Source of the DNA: Fimenecus sp045613685
GTDB taxonomy: Bacteria; Bacillota; Clostridia; Oscillospirales; Acutalibacteraceae
NCBI GenBank assembly: GCA_045613685.1
Contig: JAZLBL010000044.1
Span: 1-28,729, forward strand
Direction: 5' to 3'
DNA: 28,729 nt
The notes beneath the pieces are model-generated. The model was not told the DNA's origin, did not search any database, and saw only the letters and a program-made list of their open reading frames with translations. Both the position numbers and the translations under genes were made by a program. This document shows, piece by piece, positions 6,658-15,207 of the stretch; within the stretch, counting starts at the first letter, position 1; each line of letters starts with the position of its first letter.

Positions 6658-8490
6658 TTAAAATCCCTTTGAAACATCAAGTGCTACACTCTCATAGCCC
6701 TGATTTGGGTCAACAACAACATAAACAGCCGTTGTATTATTTATAAATGCAAGGTTTGAGTGCTTTGAATAGTTTTTATCTTCATAAGCAGAATAGTCAC
6801 CTGTTGAGAGATTAAAAATATGAATCTGATAATCCATCATATTCTTAACCGTGCCGAGCATTACAAGATATTTACCATCAGGACTGATTTCAACCATTTC
6901 GGCACTTATTCTGTAACCTGCAACAAGTTTTTCTTCACCCGTCAACAAATCATAGAGCATTCCTGTTTCTTTGTTGAAAATATAGTGGTCTGTGAGCAAG
7001 TAATCACTACTCATTGAGCCCGGATAATTTCTGATAATCTTTTCTTCGCCATTTGTCAATCGCACAACATCAAATGTTACACCATTTTTTCTCATAAAGA
7101 TGATGTCGTTACCATCCATCAACAAAAATTTGCCATAAACATCACTGATGAGCAATTCTTCTTTTGCTCCGTTTTTAACAAATATATCTTGTTTGCCACT
7201 GTTGAGCTCATACTTTCTTCCTGAAATGAAAGGAATCTGACCTGATATTGAATTATAACCGTCACTTGTGAGCATACAGAAATCCGCAACACCTGCACCA
7301 CTCATGTTAATTGTACGGTTGGTAATCTTTAAGAAACGTTCAGTTTTGCCTGTGTTCAAATCAATAACAAAGCTTTCTGTCCAGAGAATATTTTTCTGAG
7401 TAAGAGCGTTTTTACTTTCTGTTGCTAAAAGCAATGCTTTGCCCTCTTGCTCGTATCCTTTTGGAAGATTAACGAGCTTAAACACCAACATTTTATAGAA
7501 ATAAACGTCTTGATTCTGGTCAGCTTTGAAAAGACCCATACCAAAAATTTTATCACCGAGTTTTACATAGTCGATTGTAACAGGAATATCTTCGTTACCC
7601 ATATTAACTGATGTTTTTACTGTTGCGTTGGATTTTACAGCAGTCATTTTATCATTTGTATATTGATAATATTGAAGTGTATAGTCCGACTCTGAAAATC
7701 CGAAGAAAATATCAGGAATATCTGACTGAACAATATTTTGTCTGACTGCTCCGCGAGAAATCTGAACATCACTTAATTTCTCACCCGTGCCAACTGTTGT
7801 TGATTCAGGATTATCAACATTCAAATCTTCTCTTGTGAAAAAGTTGAAACCAACTACAAGTGCAATCATAAGAACGGCAAAAACAGCAACACCCATTGTT
7901 ATAAAATCTTTTTTACCTAATGGTTCACGCTCTTTTTTCTCTTTTGGCGCTTTTTCTTTTTTAGGTTTTGGCAGTTTTGTTTCTTTGACTTTCTTTTCTT
8001 TCTTCGCTTTTATTGGTTTAGGTTCTTTTGTTTTCTTTTCTTTCGGTTGCTTTGGTTCTTTAACCTTTTTAACCTTTTCTTTTTTAGGTTTTTCTTCTGA
8101 AACCTTTTTAACAGTCTTTATTGTTGGAAGCACAACTTCTTCTGTTCTGCGCATTTCTGATGTTACTTCTTCAACAATAATTTCAGGTTGTTTTGGAGTT
8201 TCTGTTTTTTCTTCTTTTGCAAAAAGAGATTTTTTAGGTTCTTTAACCTTTTTTTCTTTTGGTGGTTTAGGTTCTTTTTGCTTTTTCTCTTTCTTTTCTT
8301 TTTTCTCTTTTAGTGGCTTTGGCTCTTTAACTTTCTTCTCTTTAGGAGCTTTTTCCTTTTTCTCTTTTGGCTCTTTGACCTTTTTAGCTTTTTCCTTTTT
8401 TGGCTTTTCTTCCTTTACAGGTTCTTCTATAACAAGGTCTTCTTCGCCAATAGACTGATATTTATTATTGAGAGATTTGTTTTCTTCCAA
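6658..8490 (-). CDS. Membrane protein with Lys/Pro/Glu-rich cytoplasmic domain and propeller-like outer domain, TTG start
   Basis: I do not recognise this 610-residue protein as a named family. Residues about 24-193 are low complexity, built from recurring short units such as KEPK, KEKK, PKEKKVKEPK and KPPKEKK. One membrane segment follows (about 196-217, MGVAVFAVLMIALVVGF). The remaining 390 residues should lie outside; they contain repeating beta-strand motifs such as SPDGKYLVMLG, FNLSTGDY and DLLTGEEKL, resembling a beta-propeller or WD40/TolB-like fold. The open frame extends 14 codons upstream of the chosen start, but GGGAGG lies about 7 bases before the TTG at 8490 and those codons overlap the promoter. 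It has its own promoter and terminator, so it is probably a single-gene unit. Confidence 0.8.
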   Translation of the reverse strand: MEENKSLNNKYQSIGEEDLVIEEPVKEEKPKKEKAKKVKEPKEKKEKAPKEKKVKEPKPLKEKKEKKEKKQKEPKPPKEKKVKEPKKSLFAKEEKTETPKQPEIIVEEVTSEMRRTEEVVLPTIKTVKKVSEEKPKKEKVKKVKEPKQPKEKKTKEPKPIKAKKEKKVKETKLPKPKKEKAPKEKKEREPLGKKDFITMGVAVFAVLMIALVVGFNFFTREDLNVDNPESTTVGTGEKLSDVQISRGAVRQNIVQSDIPDIFFGFSESDYTLQYYQYTNDKMTAVKSNATVKTSVNMGNEDIPVTIDYVKLGDKIFGMGLFKADQNQDVYFYKMLVFKLVNLPKGYEQEGKALLLATESKNALTQKNILWTESFVIDLNTGKTERFLKITNRTINMSGAGVADFCMLTSDGYNSISGQIPFISGRKYELNSGKQDIFVKNGAKEELLISDVYGKFLLMDGNDIIFMRKNGVTFDVVRLTNGEEKIIRNYPGSMSSDYLLTDHYIFNKETGMLYDLLTGEEKLVAGYRISAEMVEISPDGKYLVMLGTVKNMMDYQIHIFNLSTGDYSAYEDKNYSKHSNLAFINNTTAVYVVVDPNQGYESVALDVSKGF

Positions 8491-8523
8491 AATATTACCT
8501 CCCGAAACTTGCATATTTATTCT

Positions 8524-8552
8524 ATTATACAATTTTATGTTTGTTTATGCAA
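8524..8552 (-). promoter_or_regulatory. Promoter of the Lys-rich membrane protein gene
   Basis: TTGCAT (8552-8547), a 17-base spacer and a consensus TATAAT (8529-8524) on the minus strand. The -35 hexamer is identical to that of the 5S promoter. This supports the TTG start at 8490. Confidence 0.7.
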
Positions 8553-8616
8553 TATGGAATTTGTAACTGTCTTGTAATAGAGTGATTGTTGATTTTTAGG
8601 CTTGCTTGTGCTATTA

Positions 8617-8622
8617 TATAAT
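8617..8622 (+). promoter_or_regulatory. Possible -10 element for ahcY
   Basis: A consensus TATAAT lies about 41 bases before the ahcY start codon. No good -35 is found at 16-18 bases upstream, so this is a weak call. It shares the divergent intergenic region with the minus-strand promoter at 8524-8552. Confidence 0.35.
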
Positions 8623-8662
8623 GTAATAGAAATTTTTATGTATATGCATTGGAGCGAATAAA

Positions 8663-9907
8663 ATGAGTCTTGTCAAAGATATTTCACTTTTCCCATCGGG
8701 ACAACAAAAAATTGACTGGGTAAAGGCACATATGCCTGTGCTTCGCAGTATTGAAAAAGATTTCATTGAAACAAAGCCTTTTAAAGATTTAAAGGTTGCA
8801 CTTTCAATTCACCTTGAAGCAAAAACTGCATATCTTTGCACAGTGCTCGCAGCAGGTGGTGCAGAGATGTATGTTACAGGCTCAAACCCACTCTCAACTC
8901 AGGATGATGTTGCGGCAGCACTTGCACACAATGGTCTTAATGTTTTTGCTTGGTATAACGCAACAAGCGAAGAATATATGGCACATCTTCGTGAAGTTAT
9001 TAAAGTTGGTCCTGATGTAATTATTGACGACGGTGGCGACCTTGTAAACCTTATTCACAATGAATATCCTGAACTTTTACCTAAGGTTATGGGTGGTTGC
9101 GAAGAAACAACAACCGGTATCATCCGTCTTGTTTCAATGCACAGAGATGGTCAGCTTAAATTCCCTATGATTGCAGTTAACAACGCAAAATGTAAATATC
9201 TTTTCGATAACCGTTATGGCACAGGTCAGTCTGTATGGGACGGAATAAATCGTACAACAAACCTTATTGTTGCAGGCAAAACTGTAGTTGTTGCAGGTTA
9301 TGGTTGGTGTGGTAAAGGTGTTGCAATGCGCGCAAAGGGACTTAATGCACAAGTTGTAATCACAGAAATTGACCCAATCAAAGCTATGGAAGCTCGAATG
9401 GACGGCTTTGATGTTATGGAAATGACAGAAGCTGCAAAAATCGGTGATTTCTTTGTTACTGTTACAGGTTGCAAAGATGTTATCACAAAAGCAGCATTTG
9501 AGAATATGAAAGATGGTGCAATCTGTTGCAATGCAGGTCATTTCAATGTTGAAATCAACATCCCTGACCTTGAAGAATTAGCAGTTGAAATCAAACCACA
9601 GAGAAATAATATTATGGGTTATACTCTCGCAAATGGCAATACTATCAGTATTATTGCAGAGGGTCGCCTTGTAAACCTTGCCGCAGGTGATGGACACCCA
9701 GCAGAAATTATGGATATGAGTTTCTCTATTCAGGCTCTCTGTGCAGAATATATTGTAGGAAATCACGACAAGTTAGAAGTAGGTGTTGTTGATGTCCCTG
9801 AAGAAATCGACAGAAAGGTAGCGTTGAGAAAACTTAACAGTTGGGGAACACAGATTGACGTTCTCTCACCTGAACAAGAAAAGTATATCAATAGCTGGAA
9901 TGTATAA
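8663..9907 (+). CDS. ahcY: S-adenosylhomocysteinase (short type)
   Basis: The enzyme splits S-adenosylhomocysteine into adenosine and homocysteine with tightly bound NAD, clearing the product of methyltransferases. The 414 residues show LSIHLEAKTA (H50), SNPLSTQDDVAAAL (74-87), the conserved GGCEETTTG (144-152), the K178xxxD182-N pair in KYLFDNRYGTGQS, and the NAD motif GYGWCGKG (212-219). It lacks the C-terminal Lys/Tyr tail that reaches into the partner's NAD site in long SAHases, and is shorter than the usual 430-470, matching the compact type described from Thermotoga and archaea. GGAG sits 8 bases before the ATG. It leads a unit with the RING-like protein and galU. No SAH riboswitch is visible upstream. 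Confidence 0.96.
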   Translation: MSLVKDISLFPSGQQKIDWVKAHMPVLRSIEKDFIETKPFKDLKVALSIHLEAKTAYLCTVLAAGGAEMYVTGSNPLSTQDDVAAALAHNGLNVFAWYNATSEEYMAHLREVIKVGPDVIIDDGGDLVNLIHNEYPELLPKVMGGCEETTTGIIRLVSMHRDGQLKFPMIAVNNAKCKYLFDNRYGTGQSVWDGINRTTNLIVAGKTVVVAGYGWCGKGVAMRAKGLNAQVVITEIDPIKAMEARMDGFDVMEMTEAAKIGDFFVTVTGCKDVITKAAFENMKDGAICCNAGHFNVEINIPDLEELAVEIKPQRNNIMGYTLANGNTISIIAEGRLVNLAAGDGHPAEIMDMSFSIQALCAEYIVGNHDKLEVGVVDVPEEIDRKVALRKLNSWGTQIDVLSPEQEKYINSWNV

Positions 9908-9909
9908 AA

Positions 9910-10860
9910 ATGAGCAATTATTTCAGATATGAAAATCAGCCTTGTCCCGTTTGTAATGAAAATTTTCAGCCAAACGACGACATTGTTGTATGCCCTGTTT
10001 GTGGCTCACCACACCACCGTGATTGTTACAAGAAAAATGGTGAATGTGGCAACTTTGAAAAACACAACGTGGGTTTTCGTTGGGCTCCTGAAAATGCAGA
10101 AGCGCCAACAAACGAACCTATAAATAACGAACCACAAAACAAAGTTCCACCATTTATGAGTGGTCAACCATTCAGTTCACAAGATGCGTCTTCAACTGTT
10201 TTCTTCGGCAATGGCACAAATCCATTATCGCTCTTTCCAAAAGAGATGGAAGATGATGTTTCAACTGATGATGTTGCAGAGTTTGTGGGACTTAGTGCAC
10301 CAAAATATGTGCAAAACTTTTTCTATGCAAAATCAAATAAGAGAACTTTCAACTGGGCAGCATTTTTCTTCACACCTTATTGGTTCTTTTATCGCAAGTT
10401 ATATAAACTCGGTGCAATTTTCTTGGCAATCACACTTCTTTTATCTATTGGATTTAGTTTTATGCCACCCGTTCAAAAATTTTATACCGATATGACTGAA
10501 TGGACAGAAAAATACAACTTTGAAAGTTTCAGTAGTTTAACCGAAGAAGAGCTTGCACAAGCAAACGAAGAAAGAAATGCACTTGTTTTTGAAAATCTAA
10601 CAGGCACAGCACTTGTTCTTGTGCAAGGTGGTCTTGGTCTTGCAATTCAGATTTTTATTGGTTTTAAAGCTAACAAATGGTATTATGACCACAGCATTAA
10701 GAATATTAAAAAAATCAAAGCAGAAGAGCCTGATGTACAAAAACAAAGACTTCTTCTCTTTAAATCTGGTGGTGCATCAATGGGTGCAGCATTCCTTGCA
10801 GTTCTCGTTAATAATATGGTAGTTATGGCAGTTGAAATGCTGCCCACATTTATAAAATAA
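9910..10860 (+). CDS. RING-like zinc-finger membrane protein with DUF2628 domain
   Basis: The first ~50 residues form a RING-type metal-binding pattern: C12-x2-C15, C28-x2-C31, H35/H36, C39 and C46, as in prokaryotic RING finger family 1. A Pro/Asn-rich linker follows (about 60-100). Then comes a DUF2628-like membrane part, with NWAAFFFTPYWFFYRKLYKLG followed by hydrophobic helices near residues 170-187, 235-252 and 290-310. The cysteines suggest zinc binding on the cytoplasmic side; the function is unknown and ubiquitin-like ligation is not implied. The ATG is two bases after the ahcY stop codon with only a weak ribosome binding site inside ahcY, so translational coupling is likely. galU follows 25 bases later. 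Confidence 0.82.
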   Translation: MSNYFRYENQPCPVCNENFQPNDDIVVCPVCGSPHHRDCYKKNGECGNFEKHNVGFRWAPENAEAPTNEPINNEPQNKVPPFMSGQPFSSQDASSTVFFGNGTNPLSLFPKEMEDDVSTDDVAEFVGLSAPKYVQNFFYAKSNKRTFNWAAFFFTPYWFFYRKLYKLGAIFLAITLLLSIGFSFMPPVQKFYTDMTEWTEKYNFESFSSLTEEELAQANEERNALVFENLTGTALVLVQGGLGLAIQIFIGFKANKWYYDHSIKNIKKIKAEEPDVQKQRLLLFKSGGASMGAAFLAVLVNNMVVMAVEMLPTFIK

Positions 10861-10885
10861 TTCTTCATTTAAGGAGATTGGTATT

Positions 10886-11761
10886 ATGAAAATTACAAAG
10901 GCGATTATCCCTGCAGCAGGTCTTGGAACAAGAGTTCTTCCTGCATCCAAAGCAGTTCCAAAAGAAATGCTCAACATTGTTGATAAACCTGCAATTCAGT
11001 ATCTTGTTGAAGAAGCTGCAAAATCAGGTATTACTGATGTGCTTATTATCACAAATCGTGGCAAGGGCGTTATTGAAGACCATTTCGACCACGCTTATGA
11101 GCTTGAAGACAAATTGAGCAAAAATCCTGACAAAAAAGAGCTTTATGAAGCAGTGCTCGAGCCATCACAGCTTTGCAATACATATTTTCTTCGTCAGAAA
11201 GAAACCGGTGGACTTGGTCACGCAGTTCTTTGTGCAAAGAATTTCGTGGGCAACGAGCCATTTGCAATTCTTTATGGTGATGATGTTTTCATTTCTGACA
11301 AAGAGCCAGTTACAAAACAACTTATTGATGCTTATGAAAAATATGGCAAGGGCGTTGTTGGTGTTAAAGAAGTTCCAACAAAGGACGTTTCAAAATATTG
11401 TTCACTTAAGGTTGAAGAAATCGAAGATAAGGTTTTCAACTGTACAGATATGATTGAAAAACCAAAGCCAGAAGAAATTTTCTCAAACTATTCAATTCTT
11501 GGCCGTGTTGTTATGCCACCTGAAATTTTCGATATTCTCGAAAGCACACCAAAGGGTGCTGGCAACGAGCTTCAACTTACAGACGCTATGAAAACACTTG
11601 CACAGACAAAAGGCGTTATCGCTCTTGATTATTACGGCACACGCTATGATATGGGTAACAAAATGGGTATTATGAAAGCAAACTGCGAAGTTGCTCTCAA
11701 CCACCCTGAAATCGCAGACGATTTCAAGGCATATATCAAAGAATTGGCAAAGAATTTATAA
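10886..11761 (+). CDS. galU: UTP-glucose-1-phosphate uridylyltransferase
   Basis: Makes UDP-glucose from UTP and glucose-1-phosphate, the donor for wall, capsule and glycolipid sugars. The 291 residues contain the nucleotide-binding signature IPAAGLGTRVLPASKAVPKEML (8-29), QKETGGLGHAVLCA, the LYGDDVF metal site, MIEKPKPEE and YYGTRYDMGNKMG near the C-terminus. Length fits the bacterial family (about 290-300). AAGGAG lies upstream at good spacing. It is the last gene of the ahcY unit, which ends at the hairpin just downstream. Confidence 0.96.
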   Translation: MKITKAIIPAAGLGTRVLPASKAVPKEMLNIVDKPAIQYLVEEAAKSGITDVLIITNRGKGVIEDHFDHAYELEDKLSKNPDKKELYEAVLEPSQLCNTYFLRQKETGGLGHAVLCAKNFVGNEPFAILYGDDVFISDKEPVTKQLIDAYEKYGKGVVGVKEVPTKDVSKYCSLKVEEIEDKVFNCTDMIEKPKPEEIFSNYSILGRVVMPPEIFDILESTPKGAGNELQLTDAMKTLAQTKGVIALDYYGTRYDMGNKMGIMKANCEVALNHPEIADDFKAYIKELAKNL

Positions 11762-11775
11762 TTGAACAAAAAATT

Positions 11776-11799
11776 AAGGACGGTTAAATGACCGTCCTT
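11776..11799. terminator. Bidirectional terminator between galU and dapL
   Basis: AAGGACGGT and ACCGTCCTT (11776-11784 and 11791-11799) enclose a 6-base loop. TTTTGTTTT follows on the plus strand and AATTTTTTG on the minus strand, so it can end both converging transcripts. An almost identical stem occurs at 21368-21390. Confidence 0.9.
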
Positions 11800-11808
11800 T
11801 TGTTTTAC

Positions 11809-13023
11809 TCATTTACAAAAGTAATTCTTTATTCTTTCTACTGCTTTAATTGTATTTTCTGTTGAGCCGAATGCTGTGAGTCTGAAATATCCTTCACCGC
11901 TTGGTCCAAAGCCTTCACCTGGAGTACCAACAACCTGAATGTTTTCAAGAAGTGTGTCGAAGAATTCCCAACTGCTCATTCCGTCAGGAGTTTTGAGCCA
12001 TACATAAGGTGAATTCACTGCACCATAAACTGTAAATCCACACTCTTTAAGTCCGTTATAAATAATCTTTGCATTGTTCTGATAATATGCAATAATTTCA
12101 CGAATCTGCTTTTTGCCTTCTTCGCTATAACAAGCTTCTGCAGCTCTCTGTGTGATATAAGAAACGCCATTGAACTTTGTTGCCTGACGGCGAGCCCAAA
12201 GTGCGTTTAATTCAACACCGTCAACTTTAATGTCGTGTGGAACAACTGTGTAACCACAACGAACACCTGTAAAGCCGGCAGTTTTTGAAAAGCTTCTGAA
12301 CTCGATTGCACAAGATTTTGCACCCTCGATTTCATAAATTGAATGCGGAACATCACCTTCTGTGATGAATGCTTCATAAGCAGAGTCAAAAAGGATTACT
12401 GCACCATTTTCGTTTGCATAGTCAACCCATTTTTTGAGTTCATCTCTTGTTGCCGCCATACCTGTTGGGTTGTTAGGGAAGCAAAGATAAATAATATCAA
12501 CCTTTTCTTTTGGGAGTTCAGGCAAGAAATTATTTTCAGCAAGGCAAGGCATATAATAAATATTTGTCCAACCGTTTTCTGTCTTGTCACCTGAACGACC
12601 ACTCATAACATTTGTGTCAACATAAACAGGATAAACAGGGTCACAAACTGCAACTTTATTGTCAGTTGAGAAGATGTCGCCGATATTACCACAATCACTC
12701 TTTGCACCGTCTGATACAAAAATTTCACTGTTGTCGAGCTCTACGCCATATTTTTTATAATCGTTATCGTTGATTGCATTGAGAAGCCAATCGTGACCAT
12801 ATTCTGGTGGATAACCCATAAATGTTTTTTCGTCTGCCATTTCGTCAACTGCTTTGTGCATTGCAGTAATGCAAGCATCTGCAAGTGGACGAGTAACGTC
12901 GCCGATTCCAAGACGGATAATCTGTTTGTCAGGATTAGCCGCAGTATAAGCCTTTACCTTTTTTGCAATGTTTGAGAAAAGGTATGAACTCTGAATTTTC
13001 AAAAAGTTTTCATTTATTTTCAT
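11809..13023 (-). CDS. dapL: LL-diaminopimelate aminotransferase
   Basis: This PLP enzyme converts tetrahydrodipicolinate directly to LL-diaminopimelate, bypassing the acylated dapD/E/C steps of lysine and peptidoglycan synthesis. The 404-residue fold-type I aminotransferase shows IRLGIGDVTRPL (35-46), MGYPPEYG (69-76), NNPTG (184-188) and the PLP lysine K247 in SFSKTAGFTGVRCGY, followed by the DapL-typical NALWARRQATKFNGVSY. It follows dapF by 23 bases, so LL-DAP made here can be epimerised by the neighbouring gene product. It is the last gene of the run and ends at the shared terminator with galU. Confidence 0.94.
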   Translation of the reverse strand: MKINENFLKIQSSYLFSNIAKKVKAYTAANPDKQIIRLGIGDVTRPLADACITAMHKAVDEMADEKTFMGYPPEYGHDWLLNAINDNDYKKYGVELDNSEIFVSDGAKSDCGNIGDIFSTDNKVAVCDPVYPVYVDTNVMSGRSGDKTENGWTNIYYMPCLAENNFLPELPKEKVDIIYLCFPNNPTGMAATRDELKKWVDYANENGAVILFDSAYEAFITEGDVPHSIYEIEGAKSCAIEFRSFSKTAGFTGVRCGYTVVPHDIKVDGVELNALWARRQATKFNGVSYITQRAAEACYSEEGKKQIREIIAYYQNNAKIIYNGLKECGFTVYGAVNSPYVWLKTPDGMSSWEFFDTLLENIQVVGTPGEGFGPSGEGYFRLTAFGSTENTIKAVERIKNYFCK

Positions 13024-13046
13024 AATTGTCCCTCCGACAACATTTT

Positions 13047-13880
13047 TTACACATCTATTTCACCCGTGAACACTTTAACCGCGTTGCCACTTAAATAAAC
13101 ATTATCGTTTTTGTGCCATTTAACTGTTAATGTGCCACCTTTGGTGTGAATTTTAATGTCTTCGTTTTTTGAGCATATTCCGTTTATGACTGATGCCACC
13201 GCAACCGCACAAGCACCTGTGCCACAAGCCAAGGTTTCACCGCTTCCACGCTCCCACACACGCATTTTAAGATTATGTTCATCAATAATCTCAACAAACT
13301 CTGTGTTTATTCTTTCGGGAAACATTTCGTGGTTTTCAAAAATCGGACCGATTTTTTCTAAATCTAATTTATGTATACATTTATGAAAAACTATGCAATG
13401 TGGGTTGCCCATACTGACACAAGTTATTTCATAATCCTTATTTTCAATGTTAAGAATTTCGTTTTTTACGATATTGTCACCATATCGTGTGGGGATTTGC
13501 CTACCATTTAATATAGGCTTACCCATATTCACTCTGCCACCCGTTGCAAATCCATTTTTATCAAGAATTTCAACAAGTTTTATTCCGCTGAGCGTGTCAA
13601 TTTTTATAATTGGTTTCTTTTTTCTGTTATCATATATGTATTTGGCAACACAACGGATTGCATTGCCACACATTTTTGCCCTTGAGCCGTCTGCATTATA
13701 GATATCCATATAGCAATCGGCAATATATGATGGTTTTATGAGCACAATTCCGTCTGCACCAATTCCATAATGTCTGTCACTTAAAGTTTTTGACAATTCT
13801 GCTGGGTTTTCAACATTTTGCGAGAAACAATCAATATAAATATAGTCATTTCCTGCACCGTGCATTTTTGTGAATTTCAT
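13047..13880 (-). CDS. dapF: Diaminopimelate epimerase
   Basis: Converts LL-diaminopimelate to the meso form used for lysine and for peptidoglycan cross-links. The 277 residues carry the FTKMHGAGNDYIYID N-terminus, both catalytic cysteines (C71 in NADGSRAKMCGN and C219 in ETLACGTGA), and MGNPHCIVF. It lies between glyA (56-base gap) and dapL (23-base gap). The run of five G that can act as its ribosome binding site (13892-13888, ending 7 bases before the ATG) is largely inside the 3' arm of a strong hairpin, so translation may be controlled. Confidence 0.96.
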   Translation of the reverse strand: MKFTKMHGAGNDYIYIDCFSQNVENPAELSKTLSDRHYGIGADGIVLIKPSYIADCYMDIYNADGSRAKMCGNAIRCVAKYIYDNRKKKPIIKIDTLSGIKLVEILDKNGFATGGRVNMGKPILNGRQIPTRYGDNIVKNEILNIENKDYEITCVSMGNPHCIVFHKCIHKLDLEKIGPIFENHEMFPERINTEFVEIIDEHNLKMRVWERGSGETLACGTGACAVAVASVINGICSKNEDIKIHTKGGTLTVKWHKNDNVYLSGNAVKVFTGEIDV

Positions 13881-13888
13881 AAGTAATC

Positions 13889-13923
13889 CCCCACTGCATT
13901 TTTATAAATTCTATGCAGTGGGG
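13889..13923 (-). promoter_or_regulatory. Hairpin covering the dapF ribosome binding site
   Basis: On the minus strand CCCCACTGCAT (13923-13913) and ATGCAGTGGGG (13899-13889) form a perfect 11-bp stem with a 13-base loop. The four G at the end of the 3' arm plus the next G are the only ribosome-binding-like sequence before dapF. No U-run follows on this strand, so it is not a terminator for glyA. Confidence 0.65.
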
Positions 13924-13936
13924 TTCGTTTTATGAA

Positions 13937-15190
13937 TTATTCATATAAAGGATATTTTTTGCAAAGCTCTGCAACGCCCTTTGTGATGTAATCTTTCTGA
14001 TTTTCGAAATCAGTTGCTGCGAGATAGATAAACTCTGCAATTTTATCCATATCTTCTGTACCCAAGCCCCTTGTTGTAACTGCTGGAGTGCCAAGTCTGA
14101 CACCGCTTGTTACGAATGGTTTTTCAGGGTCATTTGGAATTGCATTTTTATTTGCAGTAATATGAACTTCATCAAGTCTGTGTTCAAGCTCTTTACCTGT
14201 AATACCAACTGAACGAAGGTCAACAAGCATAAGGTGATTATCTGTGCCACCTGACACAAGATTAATGCCACGCTTTGTGAGTCCTTCTGCTAATGCTTTT
14301 GCATTGTCGATAACTCTTTGCTGATAAGCCTTGAAATCATCGCTCAATGCTTCGCCAAAACAAACTGCTTTACCTGCGATAATATGCATTAAAGGACCAC
14401 CCTGTGTGCCTGGGAAGATTGCCTTATTGAACTGCATACCGAATTCTTCGTCTTTGCAAAGAATGATACCACCACGAGGACCACGAAGTGTCTTGTGAGT
14501 TGTTGATGTAACAACATCTGCGTAAGGCACAGGTGATGGGTGAAGACCTGCTGCAACAAGGCCAGCAATATGAGCCATATCAACCATAAAATATGCGCCA
14601 ACGCTATGAGCGATATTTGCCATTCTTTCGAAGTCGATTGTTCTTGGATATGCTGATGCACCTGCAACAATCAATTTTGGTTGACATTCTTTTGCTTTCT
14701 GTTCAAAAGCATCATAGTCAAGGAATCCGTTTTCGTCAACACCATAAGGCACGAAGTTATAATATTTACCTGACATATTAACTGGTGAGCCGTGTGTTAA
14801 ATGGCCACCTTCTGCAAGGTTCATACCCATAACTGTGTCGCCTGGATTAATAAGAGCAAAATAAACTGCCATATTTGCCTGAGCACCTGAATGCGGTTGA
14901 ACATTGGCATAAGCAGCACCAAAGAGTTTTTTAAGTCTGTCGCGTGCGATATCTTCAACGATATCAACATGTTGACAACCACCATAATATCTCTTGCCAG
15001 GATAACCCTCAGCATATTTATTTGTGAGAACGCTACCCATTGCAGCCATTACTGCAGGAGAAACAATGTTTTCGCTTGCAATAAGTTCAAGATTTTCTCT
15101 CTGACGAGCAAGTTCAAGGTTCATTGCGCTTGCAACTTCAGGGTCAGTATTGTTTATAAATCCGATTGAGTCAATCAAGTTATTAAACAT
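13937..15190 (-). CDS. glyA: Serine hydroxymethyltransferase
   Basis: Interconverts serine and glycine with transfer of a one-carbon unit to tetrahydrofolate, feeding purine, thymidylate and methionine synthesis. The 417-residue PLP enzyme shows LELIASENIVS (34-44), TNKYAEGYPGKRYYGG (56-71), the SGAQANMAVY segment (101-110), MVDMAHIAGLVAAG (202-215) and the PLP lysine K233 in STTHKTLRGPRGG. Length equals the bacterial norm. AAGGAT lies 8 bases before the ATG; the gene starts 17 bases after guaB and is surely co-transcribed with it. Confidence 0.97.
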   Translation of the reverse strand: MFNNLIDSIGFINNTDPEVASAMNLELARQRENLELIASENIVSPAVMAAMGSVLTNKYAEGYPGKRYYGGCQHVDIVEDIARDRLKKLFGAAYANVQPHSGAQANMAVYFALINPGDTVMGMNLAEGGHLTHGSPVNMSGKYYNFVPYGVDENGFLDYDAFEQKAKECQPKLIVAGASAYPRTIDFERMANIAHSVGAYFMVDMAHIAGLVAAGLHPSPVPYADVVTSTTHKTLRGPRGGIILCKDEEFGMQFNKAIFPGTQGGPLMHIIAGKAVCFGEALSDDFKAYQQRVIDNAKALAEGLTKRGINLVSGGTDNHLMLVDLRSVGITGKELEHRLDEVHITANKNAIPNDPEKPFVTSGVRLGTPAVTTRGLGTEDMDKIAEFIYLAATDFENQKDYITKGVAELCKKYPLYE

Positions 15191-15207
15191 AATTACAAAT
15201 CCTTAAA

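Noticed and set aside
7920..8430. Possible CRISPR or tandem-repeat array
   Set aside because: The repeats are short, irregular and in frame, encoding a Lys/Pro/Glu-rich segment; there are no constant repeats with unique spacers.
7787..8458. A 223-codon open frame on the plus strand, rich in Ser and Phe
   Set aside because: It is the antisense of the Lys/Glu-repeat coding of the minus-strand membrane protein gene, which keeps the reverse frame free of stops. It has no ribosome binding site and an implausible composition.
8491..8662. SAH riboswitch before ahcY
   Set aside because: The gap is short, AT-rich and without GC-rich helices. It holds only promoter-like sequence in both directions.
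13889..13923. Terminator for glyA
   Set aside because: On the minus strand the stem is followed by GATTACTTATG with no U-run. The T-rich side is on the plus strand, where no gene ends.
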